Assembly (NCBI GenBank): GCA_021202395.1
Contig: JAJQDC010000006.1
Coordinates: forward strand, 1 to 64,000
Direction: 5' to 3'
Length of the DNA: 64,000 nt
DNA from: Clostridia bacterium
Lineage (GTDB): Bacteria; Bacillota; Clostridia; Christensenellales; Borkfalkiaceae
Shown: positions 1-8,607 of the stretch, one piece after another
Layout: the number at the start of each line of letters is the position of its first letter
Position numbering within the stretch: position 1 is the stretch's first letter
The notes under the pieces: model-generated
Databases searched by the model: none
What the model was told of the DNA's origin: nothing
Seen by the model: only the letters and a program-made list of their open reading frames with translations
Made by a program: the position numbers and the translations under genes

Positions 1-179
1 GCTATAAACTACGTAGCGAGATAAAATAAAATTTTTAAAACACACGTTTATTTATATTGACTGCAAAAAATTTTTATGTTATAATATCTTTAATCAACAG
101 GGGTGTTGCCTTGGAGCGGTTAGCCTTCTTGGGGGGAATTTGATGAATAATCAAAATTCTTACATAGGAGGTGCAGCGT

Positions 180-287
180 ATGACAGATTCAACTTACTTG
201 GAATTAGCCATACTGCTTGAGCAGTTAAAAGCTTTACTTGATGACCTTGGTATCGAGTATTTAGCAGTTAAAATTGCAAAAAAATAA
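180..287 (+). CDS. 35-aa micro-ORF MTDSTYLELAILLEQLKALLDDLGIEYLAVKIAKK
   Basis: AGGAGGT Shine-Dalgarno 8 nt upstream of ATG; same position and KK* ending as the micro-ORF in copy 2. Confidence 0.6.
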   Translation: MTDSTYLELAILLEQLKALLDDLGIEYLAVKIAKK

Positions 288-324
288 CCGCCCTTTTATG
301 CGATAGTCAGCGGCGATTATTTTT
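280..324. terminator. Bidirectional hairpin overlapping the micro-ORF stop codon
   Basis: AAAATAACCGCC...GGCGATTATTTTT; T-rich on both strands. Confidence 0.6.
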
Positions 325-435
325 AGTAATTACTTAAGGCTAACCGTTTAAGGCAATGCCCTTATTGTATTTTCATTATACAATAAAAAATTTTGTTTGT
401 CAACATTTGTTTGCAAGAATATTTTAATTTTTACT

Positions 436-1179
436 TTATTTTGCAAAACCGCCGCCTACGGGTAAAACTTCGCCCGTAACGTAATCGGCATCGGCAAGGT
501 AAGCACACGCTTTTGCTACGTCTGCTCCGGTGCCAAGCCTGCCCATGGGGATACGGTATATAAGGTCTTCTATCTCTTCTGACGTAAAACGCTCGTTCAT
601 GGAAGTATCTATAACACCCGGGCTTACACAGTTTACCCTTACGTTAGAAGGGGCAAGTTCTTTAGAAAGCGCTTTGGTAAAACCTATTAACGCCGCTTTT
701 GACGCAGAGTAAGCTACTTCGCAGCTGGCACCTACTTCTCCCCAGACGGAAGAAATATTTATTATGCAGCCGCCGCCGGCGCCAACCATTTTATCGGCGA
801 CTTCTCTGCAACAAAGGAACGCACCCGTCATATTGACGGCAAACACGCGTTCCCAGTCGGCAAGAGTGGTATCCTGTATCACTTCGTAAAAGGATATACC
901 CGCATTGTTTATAAGAACGTCTAACCTGTCGTACAGTGAAAAGAATTCACGGAACATATCGCAGACCTGCTTTTCATCCGATACGTCTGCACGCAGCAGC
1001 ACGGGGCAATAGCCGAGCATGTTGAATTCTGACTGCGTAGAAAGGGCAGCCTCTTCATCTGAGCTGTAATTGATTACCACTTCGTAGCCAAGCTGCAAAA
1101 AGTAAAGAGCAATCTCTTTACCTATCCCCTTTGTTCCGCCCGTAACAAGAACGGTTTTTGTACCCGTAAGGTTATCCAT
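436..1179 (-). CDS. SDR family oxidoreductase (FabG-like)
   Basis: TGGTKGIG nucleotide-binding motif, YSASK catalytic motif. Confidence 0.9.
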   Translation of the reverse strand: MDNLTGTKTVLVTGGTKGIGKEIALYFLQLGYEVVINYSSDEEAALSTQSEFNMLGYCPVLLRADVSDEKQVCDMFREFFSLYDRLDVLINNAGISFYEVIQDTTLADWERVFAVNMTGAFLCCREVADKMVGAGGGCIINISSVWGEVGASCEVAYSASKAALIGFTKALSKELAPSNVRVNCVSPGVIDTSMNERFTSEEIEDLIYRIPMGRLGTGADVAKACAYLADADYVTGEVLPVGGGFAK

Positions 1180-1188
1180 AGTCCACCA

Positions 1189-1686
1189 TTATAAATTATA
1201 AAAAGAAATTATTTTTTGCGCTATTTCGCGCGGTGTAAGGGCGTCGGTATCAACAACAAGGTCTGCCGCTTTAAAGTACAGCGGCGTTCTTACGGGCAAT
1301 AGCTCATTTATGCGTTGCTGCGCCCCGCCCTGCAAAAGGGGGCGTTCGGTGTCGCCTTGTACCCTGTTTACAAGCGTATCCGCCTGCGTGCGCAGAAAAA
1401 TTATTTTGCCGCTGCGCTTAAGGTGTTTTACATTCTCTTCACGCAGAACGCACCCGCCGCCCGTTGCAATTATCTGTCCGTCGGTTGCAGAAATCTGCGC
1501 CGTAACAGCCGTTTCTATCTTACGGAAGTATTCTTCGCCATAGTTTGCAAAGATGTCGGCTATCCTGCCGTAACGCTTTACAATCTCTGCATCGGTATCT
1601 GTAAGGGGCATACCCGTAATTTTATTAAGTTCACGGGCGACGGTAGTTTTTCCGCAGCCCATCATTCCGCACAATACGATATTCAT
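1189..1686 (-). CDS. aroK: Shikimate kinase (start probably at internal ATG, MNIVLCGMMGCGKTT)
   Basis: GMMGCGKTT P-loop, DTDAEI, GGGCVLR motifs. Confidence 0.88.
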   Translation of the reverse strand: MNIVLCGMMGCGKTTVARELNKITGMPLTDTDAEIVKRYGRIADIFANYGEEYFRKIETAVTAQISATDGQIIATGGGCVLREENVKHLKRSGKIIFLRTQADTLVNRVQGDTERPLLQGGAQQRINELLPVRTPLYFKAADLVVDTDALTPREIAQKIISFYNL

Positions 1687-1861
1687 ACCATTACCGCGAC
1701 AAATTATTACGGCACCGCCGTTACGGATATATACTATCATATTAATCGGCAAATTGCAAGGCTTAAGGCTATTTTATTTTTGGGAATGATGTGCGTTGGA
1801 GTCTGCCTTTTAAATTCAAAAGTAAAATTTAATTTTAGCTTTAGCAAAAGCTTTGCAATGA

Positions 1862-1890
1862 TTGACATTCTTCTGCCGATTATATATAAT
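1862..1890 (+). promoter_or_regulatory. Consensus promoter for pgk cluster
   Basis: TTGACA-17-TATAAT. Confidence 0.75.
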
Positions 1891-1937
1891 AGTAACGGTA
1901 AAAAAATTTTTGTAATTCAAGGAGATTACTACTAAGT

Positions 1938-3248
1938 ATGAACAAAATGTCGGTCAAAGACCTTAAAGACCTTAAAGGCAAAAAAGTTCTTGTACGTTGC
2001 GATTTTAACGTACCTATGAAAGACGGTAAAATTACTGATGAAAACAGAATAACGGGTGCACTGCCCACCATTAAATACCTTCTTGAAGCAGGTGCCCGCG
2101 TAACGCTTTGCTCACATATGGGCAAACCTCACCCCATCTTTTCGCAAGAGTTCAAACTCAACAAAAAGGATCAGAAAAAGGTAGACGCAGGTGAAACCAC
2201 GGCAGAAGCTATTAAAGCAAAAGCTTTAAAAGAAGAACCTGTAAAGCTTACCCTTGCGCCCGTTGCAGTAAGATTAAACGAACTTTTGGGCGGCAAAGTT
2301 ACTTTTGCCAAAGACGTAATAGGCCCCGATGCAAACGCAAAGCGTTCTGCCCTTAAAGACGGCGAAGCCGTTTTGATAGAAAATCTCCGCTTCCACTGGG
2401 AAGAAGAAAAGAAAGACAAAGACTTTTGCAAGGCTCTGGCTTACGACGCAGAAATTTACGTCAACGACGCATTCGGCACTGCACACCGCAGCCACGCTTC
2501 TACCGCCGCTATCGTTGAATACGGCATTATAAAAACCGCCGTCTGCGGCTTTTTGATAGAAAAAGAACTTACCGTAATGGCAGACACTCTTGACAACCCC
2601 GCCCGCCCCTTTGTTGCAATTTTGGGCGGCGCTAAGGTAGCCGACAAACTTAACGTAATAAGCAACCTTCTTGAAAAGTGCGATACGCTTATCATCGGCG
2701 GCGGCATGGCATACACATTCTTAAAAGCTAAAGGCTACGAAGTAGGCACTTCGCTTTTAGACGAAGAAAAGATTGACTACTGCAAAGAGATGATGGCTAA
2801 AGCCGAAGCTGCAGGCAAAGAGCTTCTTTTGCCCATAGACACAGTTGTTACTTCCTGCTTCCCCGACCCCATTGACGCAGAAGTTGACGCCGTTACTGTA
2901 GATTCCGACAAAATACCTGCAGACAAAATGGGTATGGATATCGGCGAAAAGACAAGGGCGCTTTACGCAAGCCGCATCCAGAACGCAAAGTCGGTTATAT
3001 GGAACGGCCCCATGGGCGTGTTTGAAAACCCCACCCTTGCAAAGGGCACAATAGCCGTTGCACAGGCGCTTGCAGACGTATACGGCAAATGCACCACCAT
3101 TATCGGCGGCGGCGACAGTGCGGCTGCAATACAGCAGCTTGGCTTTGCCGACAAGGTTACGCACATTTCTACCGGCGGCGGCGCATCGCTTGAACTTTTT
3201 GAAGGCAAAACTTTACCCGGCATTGCCTGCCTTAACGAAAAAGCGTAA
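1938..3248 (+). CDS. pgk: Phosphoglycerate kinase
   Basis: [42 protein letters not shown]. Confidence 0.97.
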   Translation: MNKMSVKDLKDLKGKKVLVRCDFNVPMKDGKITDENRITGALPTIKYLLEAGARVTLCSHMGKPHPIFSQEFKLNKKDQKKVDAGETTAEAIKAKALKEEPVKLTLAPVAVRLNELLGGKVTFAKDVIGPDANAKRSALKDGEAVLIENLRFHWEEEKKDKDFCKALAYDAEIYVNDAFGTAHRSHASTAAIVEYGIIKTAVCGFLIEKELTVMADTLDNPARPFVAILGGAKVADKLNVISNLLEKCDTLIIGGGMAYTFLKAKGYEVGTSLLDEEKIDYCKEMMAKAEAAGKELLLPIDTVVTSCFPDPIDAEVDAVTVDSDKIPADKMGMDIGEKTRALYASRIQNAKSVIWNGPMGVFENPTLAKGTIAVAQALADVYGKCTTIIGGGDSAAAIQQLGFADKVTHISTGGGASLELFEGKTLPGIACLNEKA

Positions 3249-3289
3249 TTTGAAAATTCACCAATAACTTTAAAATATACAAAACATAC

Positions 3290-3388
3290 CCCGATTAACA
3301 ATGCGGATTGCCCGCAGAAGGTTTACAAAAACGTAAATGAACAAGGGCAAACGCAAATTACAGAATTTTTTGATGGATGTTAATCGGG
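3290..3388 (+). other. Nested inverted-repeat structure between pgk and tpiA
   Basis: CCCGATTAACA(3290-3300)/TGTTAATCGGG(3378-3388); TTGCCC(3308-3313)/GGGCAA(3345-3350); TTTAC(3322-3326)/GTAAA(3333-3337). Confidence 0.5.
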
Positions 3389-3404
3389 AAAATTAAGGAG
3401 ATTT

Positions 3405-4166
3405 ATGAGTAGAAAACCCTTTATAGCTGGCAACTGGAAAATGAACATGACGGCGGCAAGCGGCGCAGAACTTATTAAACAGCTTGCCCCCCTTGTTAAG
3501 GACGCAGACTGCGATGTTGCGCTTTGCGTACCCGCAATACTTATACCCGAAATGACCAAAGCTGCAAAAGGCACAAATATTGCCATCGGTGCAGAAAATA
3601 TGCACTGGGAAGCTAAAGGCGCATACACAGGTGAAATATCTGCAGATATGCTTAAAGAATACGGCGTAAAATACGTAATTATCGGGCACAGCGAAAGAAG
3701 GCAGTACTTTGGCGAAACGGACGAAACGGTAAACAAGCGCACAAAAGCCGTACTTGCGGCAGGCATGACGCCCATTATGTGCATAGGCGAAACGCTTGAC
3801 GAGCGTGAAAACAACGTTACCGAAAAGATACTTTCGCGCCAGCTTACCATAGACCTTGCAGGCATAGAAGACGTAACCAAAGTGGTAATTGCTTACGAAC
3901 CCGTATGGGCTATAGGAACTGGCAGGACTGCCACCAACGAGCAGGCGCAGGAAACTATAGCTTACATAAGAAAGAAGATAGGCGAACTCTTTTGCCCCAA
4001 GTGTGCAGAAAAGGTTATTATACAGTACGGCGGCAGCATGAATGCGGCTAACTGCAAGGGGCTTATGGCTCAGCCCGATATAGACGGCGGGCTTATCGGC
4101 TCTGCTTCTTTAAAGAAAGAATTTGCCCAGATAGTAAATTACAACAAATATTGGGAACAGGACTGA
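3405..4166 (+). CDS. tpiA: Triosephosphate isomerase
   Basis: AGNWKMN; IIGHSERRQYF; YEPVWAIGTG. Confidence 0.97.
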   Translation: MSRKPFIAGNWKMNMTAASGAELIKQLAPLVKDADCDVALCVPAILIPEMTKAAKGTNIAIGAENMHWEAKGAYTGEISADMLKEYGVKYVIIGHSERRQYFGETDETVNKRTKAVLAAGMTPIMCIGETLDERENNVTEKILSRQLTIDLAGIEDVTKVVIAYEPVWAIGTGRTATNEQAQETIAYIRKKIGELFCPKCAEKVIIQYGGSMNAANCKGLMAQPDIDGGLIGSASLKKEFAQIVNYNKYWEQD

Positions 4167-4225
4167 GTTAAGGGAATAGAGCATAAGCAACTATCGTTGC
4201 TTTGATTCAATAAGCACAGAAATAA

Positions 4226-4338
4226 GGAGATTTCTCGACTACACTTTGTTTCGCTCGAAATGACAGTGCTCTTTGCACTGTACAGCCCCCGCAGGGGCTG
4301 TCATCCCGACTGAAGCGTAGCGAAATGGTGAGATCTCC
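4226..4338. repeat. Intergenic repeat family R1, copy a
   Basis: GGAGATTTCTCGA...GAGATCTCC ends; tandem hairpins ACAGTGC/GCACTGT and ACAGCCCC/GGGGCTGT. Confidence 0.7.
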
Positions 4339-4377
4339 AACCGTAAAAAAAAATTTTTGCGTTAACAGGATTATATT

Positions 4378-5931
4378 ATGAAAACTCCTTATGCGATTAT
4401 AATTATGGATGGCTACGGCATTGCCCCTGCGGGCGACGGCAACGCCATTTCTTTAGACGGAAGCAAAAAAGTAAATGCGCTTAAACAGCAGTTCCCCAAC
4501 GCAACTTTGGGCGCAAGCGGGCTTTCGGTAGGTCTGCCCGACGGGCAGATGGGCAACAGTGAAGTCGGGCACCTTAACATGGGTGCCGGCAGAATTGTTT
4601 ACCAGGACCTTACTAAAATTACCAAAGCCATACAGGACGGTGATTTTTATAAAAACCCCGTGCTTGTAAAGGCTATGGAAAACGCCAAAAACAACAACAA
4701 ACAGCTGCACCTTTACGGGCTTGTATCTGACGGCGGCGTACACAGCCACCTTACCCACCTTTACGCCCTTTTAAAAATGGCTAAGATGTACAATCTTGAA
4801 AAGGTTTACGTACACTGCTTTATGGACGGTAGGGACGTATCCCCCACGTCAGGCGCAGGCTTTATACGTGATCTTGAAGAGCAAATGAAAGAGATCGGCT
4901 GCGGCGAAGTGGCATCCGTATGCGGCAGGTACTACGCCATGGACAGGGACAACAACTGGGACCGTGTAGAAAAGGCTTACGACATGCTTACCCTTGGCGA
5001 AGGCGAACAGTGCGAAAGCGCGCCTGAAGCCGTGGAAAAATCTTACGCAAACGGCGTAACCGATGAATTTTTAAAGCCTATAAAGGTATGCAAAAACGGC
5101 AAACCCATCGGCATTATACAAAAGGGCGACAGCGTAATCTGCTTCAACTTCCGCCCCGACAGGGCAAGGGAGATTACAAGAGCTGTATCCCAAAAGGAAT
5201 TTGTAGTGCCCAAGGGAACGGCTTTTGAGCGCAAGACGGGATTTCTGGAACCCGTTTACGTATGCTTTACCGTATACGACGCCACCTTTGAAGGGGTGGA
5301 TATCGCCTTCCCCAAAACTATACTGAACAACACCTTAGGCGAATATCTTGCCAAATGCGGCAAAAAGCAGCTGCGCATCGCAGAAACAGAAAAGTACGCA
5401 CACGTAACATTCTTTTTTAACGGCGGCGTAGAGCAGCCCAACGAAAACGAAGTGCGCGATCTTATCCCCTCGCCCAAGGTTGCAACGTACGACCTGCAGC
5501 CCGAAATGAGCGCTTACCTTGTAACCGACAAGGTTTTAGAAGAGCTTGATTCCGGTGAGTTTGACGTGGTTATATTAAACTTTGCCAACTGCGACATGGT
5601 AGGGCATACCGCCGTTATACCTTCGGTTGTAAAAGCCGTACACGTTGTAGACGAATGCGTTAAAAAGGTTATAGACAAAATACTTTCTATGGGCGGCGCC
5701 GCTCTGCTTACCGCCGACCACGGCAACGCAGATAAACTTATAGACGAAGAAGGCAAACCCTTTACCGCGCACACAACAAACAGGGTACCCGTTATACTTG
5801 CAAGCGAAAAGCTTAAAAACGTAACCCTGCGCAAAGACGGCATACTTGCCGACCTTGCCCCCACCCTGCTTGAGATTATGGGCTTACCCATCCCCGCAGA
5901 GATGACCGGCAAGAGCCTTATTATTAAATAA
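4378..5931 (+). CDS. gpmI: 2,3-bisphosphoglycerate-independent phosphoglycerate mutase
   Basis: DGYGIAP, GNSEVGHLNMGAGRIVYQDL, FMDGRDVSP, TADHGNAD. Confidence 0.97.
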   Translation: MKTPYAIIIMDGYGIAPAGDGNAISLDGSKKVNALKQQFPNATLGASGLSVGLPDGQMGNSEVGHLNMGAGRIVYQDLTKITKAIQDGDFYKNPVLVKAMENAKNNNKQLHLYGLVSDGGVHSHLTHLYALLKMAKMYNLEKVYVHCFMDGRDVSPTSGAGFIRDLEEQMKEIGCGEVASVCGRYYAMDRDNNWDRVEKAYDMLTLGEGEQCESAPEAVEKSYANGVTDEFLKPIKVCKNGKPIGIIQKGDSVICFNFRPDRAREITRAVSQKEFVVPKGTAFERKTGFLEPVYVCFTVYDATFEGVDIAFPKTILNNTLGEYLAKCGKKQLRIAETEKYAHVTFFFNGGVEQPNENEVRDLIPSPKVATYDLQPEMSAYLVTDKVLEELDSGEFDVVILNFANCDMVGHTAVIPSVVKAVHVVDECVKKVIDKILSMGGAALLTADHGNADKLIDEEGKPFTAHTTNRVPVILASEKLKNVTLRKDGILADLAPTLLEIMGLPIPAEMTGKSLIIK

Positions 5932-5967
5932 AACAGTTTAAACAGATTAATAATTTTGCGGCATTAT

Positions 5968-5997
5968 AAAAGGCGGGCTACCCCGCCTTTTATTTTT
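5968..5997 (+). terminator. Rho-independent terminator after gpmI
   Basis: AAAAGGCGGGctaCCCCGCCTTTTATTTTT. Confidence 0.8.
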
Positions 5998-6478
5998 ATG
6001 ATTCTGCGTTTATTAAAGCAGCCCAGTTAAGTATTCTTTTTTTGTTTACTTTGCGGTGGTCGCCTTCAAACAATACGTCAAGCCCACGTTTTACAGTAGC
6101 CCCTTTGCAAAGCGCCGATATGTCCTGCAGAGCGTGCCCCGCCCAACCGCCGTTGGTAACAAACGGGTATAATGTTTTACCGCTTAAATTATACTGCGTT
6201 AAAAAAGTTCTTACAGCGGGTGCAACCGAATACCACCACACAGGCGTACCTAAAATAACCGTATCGTATTCCGAAAAGTCGGCTTTTAATGGAATAATGG
6301 GCGGCATATATTCCGTTTTTACTTCCCTTTCTCCTTGTTCTACAACATCGTTGTAATAGCTACTGTAAGGTCTTACCGTAAAAATTTCTTCGGCATCGTA
6401 ACCGGTACTTTCCTGCAAAAGCTTTGCTACGCTTTTTGTATTTCCGCCGTAAGAATAATAGATAATAATTGTTTTCAT
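5996..6478 (-). CDS. Flavodoxin
   Basis: YYSYGGNTKSVAK FMN-binding motif; GTPVWWYSVAPAVRTFL. Confidence 0.85.
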   Translation of the reverse strand: MKTIIIYYSYGGNTKSVAKLLQESTGYDAEEIFTVRPYSSYYNDVVEQGEREVKTEYMPPIIPLKADFSEYDTVILGTPVWWYSVAPAVRTFLTQYNLSGKTLYPFVTNGGWAGHALQDISALCKGATVKRGLDVLFEGDHRKVNKKRILNWAALINAES

Positions 6479-6683
6479 AATTTGCCTTAAATTTTTTCAG
6501 ATAAATACGGAAATCGGCGGCGGGCAAGCCGTTATCGGTGTGGATTACCACCGCAGTTTCGCCGCCATTACCCGTAACTATGCAAGTGTTTACATCACGC
6601 TTTTATTTGGAGGCTGTCTGTCAAAGCTGGCATTCTCGGCTTGCCGCCCGACGTATAGCGTGATGCCGTCGGTAACTTTTATT

Positions 6684-7868
6684 TTAAAACTCGCCTGTCC
6701 ATTCTCTCGGCGCGTTGTTCACAAAGTAATTACCGACAGAACCGCTGTAATTTATATTATAGTATCTGCCGCTGTCGCCCTCGTCCATGCCGCGTATAAG
6801 TTCCATCTCATCGTCGCTCAATTCAAAGTCAAACACTTCGATATTTTCCTGTATATGGTCGGCGTTAGTAGAGCCAGGTATTACCGAAAACCCTTCCTGT
6901 ATGTGCCAGCGTATGATAATCTGCACAACGCTCTTGCCGTGGTTTTCTGCGATTGCCTCAAGCGTATCGCTGTTTAACAATCTTTGGTCGGCGTGTCCGA
7001 GCGGGTACCAACATTCAACCTGTATATTATATTGTTCCGCCAAAGCGCGCGTATCAGTTCTCTGCGCAAAGGGATGACATTCTATCTGCATTACCTGCGG
7101 CTTGATTTCTTCGTCCATTATGGCGTTAAACGCTTCCATACGGTTATCAAAATTGCTTATGCCGAGCGCACGGATTTTACCTTCACGGTAAAGCGTTTCA
7201 AGGTCGCGCCATGCGCTTTCAATAAGAGAAATAGAGCCTGCGGGATGGTGCAGATATACAAGGTCAAGATAATCTACCTGCAAACGGTCAAGCATTTCAG
7301 TTACCGCGTTATACGCGTCGCTGTAATCGCTTGGCCACAGTTTGCTTGTAAACCAGATTTCTTCACGCGGAACGCCGCTGTCTATAATACCCTGACCGAC
7401 GCCGCGCTCATTCATATAGCCGTGCGCCGTGTCCAAATGCCTGTATCCCGACTGTAAAGCCGCGGCAACCGCCGTGCGTGAAGTACGGTTTAAAACTCCG
7501 AGGTCGCCGCTCTCTAAACTCTGTATCTGCGTACCTAACCCGAAACGGAGCATTTCCAAGCCGTTATTTAAAGTTACAAGCGGAACTCCGCCCACTGAAC
7601 TGATATTTGACGCACTTGCAGGACCATCGCCTGGTGCTTCAACTTCGTAATTGTTTGTATCTGTGGTTTCGTCGTCTGTATTGCCCGCATCTGAAGGTGT
7701 ATCTGTAGAGCCTGTATCAGTTGAATCAGACGTGTCATCAGTATTCGGCGTGGTGATTTCGGAAGAATTATCCGAACCGCCCGACGTAATGTTACCCGTA
7801 CCGCAGGCGGCAAGAGTAAAAGTTAAACAAAGTATAAAAATGAATGCTATATAGGATAATTTTTTCAT
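6684..7868 (-). CDS. Lipoprotein-type aldo/keto reductase
   Basis: Signal peptide with LAAC lipobox, S/T/D-rich linker, then AKR domain (GYRHLDTAHGYMNERGVGQ, KLWPSDY, VIPGSTNADHIQEN). Confidence 0.88.
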   Translation of the reverse strand: MKKLSYIAFIFILCLTFTLAACGTGNITSGGSDNSSEITTPNTDDTSDSTDTGSTDTPSDAGNTDDETTDTNNYEVEAPGDGPASASNISSVGGVPLVTLNNGLEMLRFGLGTQIQSLESGDLGVLNRTSRTAVAAALQSGYRHLDTAHGYMNERGVGQGIIDSGVPREEIWFTSKLWPSDYSDAYNAVTEMLDRLQVDYLDLVYLHHPAGSISLIESAWRDLETLYREGKIRALGISNFDNRMEAFNAIMDEEIKPQVMQIECHPFAQRTDTRALAEQYNIQVECWYPLGHADQRLLNSDTLEAIAENHGKSVVQIIIRWHIQEGFSVIPGSTNADHIQENIEVFDFELSDDEMELIRGMDEGDSGRYYNINYSGSVGNYFVNNAPREWTGEF

Positions 7869-7882
7869 AGTTTTTTACCAAC

Positions 7883-8500
7883 TTATAAATCAAGACTCTC
7901 TACCCATTCAGTAACGGTAGACAGCGATGCTGAGGAGCGGAATCTTTGACCTGAAAGCCATGTTCCCGTACCTGCCATTTAGGCAAGCAACTCACCGCTT
8001 TGCCCTATGCCCGAACTTGCCGAAGTGCAGAATGGTATTACCGTTTTGCCCGTAAAATCGTTGTCTTTAACAAAATTATTCACGGGCCATGCGGCTATCT
8101 GCCACCAGATAGGGTAGCCGATAAATACAACGTCGTAACTCTCCCAGTCGTCCACGGCTGTGGATACAAGTTCTATATCCCTTAAACTCTCGTCCATATA
8201 TTCCTGATATACACGGCTTGAGATGTTGTTGTAGTTCAAATCTGCGCTTGAATACTCATTTACGGGAACAAGCTCAAAAAGAGTACCGCCGGTAGCTTCG
8301 GCTATATATCCGGCTACGTTTTGTGTACTGCCCGTTGCCGAAAAATAGGCAATTAAAATATTACTTCCGATTGTGCCACTGTCAGCCGTCAAACCATTCT
8401 GCCGAGTTCCGCCATCTAAACAGGCGACAGACGTTACAGCTAAAAACGCACAAAAAATTACTGATACCGCAAATATATCTTTTTTTATTGCTTTACACAC
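7883..8500 (-). pseudogene. Lipoprotein-type flavodoxin interrupted by in-frame TAA at 7979-7981
   Basis: ORF ends ...GIGQSGELLA*; same frame continues MAGTGTWLSGQRFRSSASLSTVTEWVESLDL* to 7883, the expected flavodoxin C-terminus. Confidence 0.75.
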
Positions 8501-8607
8501 AAATTACTCCTTATTCTATTCCTTTTGTAAAAGCTTAAAGCGTTTCCGCCGCAGTCTGCCGCCTGTCTGACGGGGGAGGTATGATTATGGATATTGTATA
8601 GTTCAGT

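Larger units (their letters stand above)
57..403. other. Type I toxin-antitoxin-like element, copy 1 (convergent promoters, micro-ORF, bidirectional terminator)
   Basis: + promoter TTGACT(57-62)-17-TATAAT(80-85); - promoter TTGACA(403-398)-17-TATAAT(380-375); inverted arms 95-127 and 336-367; hairpin with A/T flanks 280-324. Confidence 0.7.

Noticed and set aside
1315-1935. 206-aa plus-strand ORF opposite aroK
   Set aside because: Antisense to a clearly recognisable shikimate kinase and running through the pgk promoter
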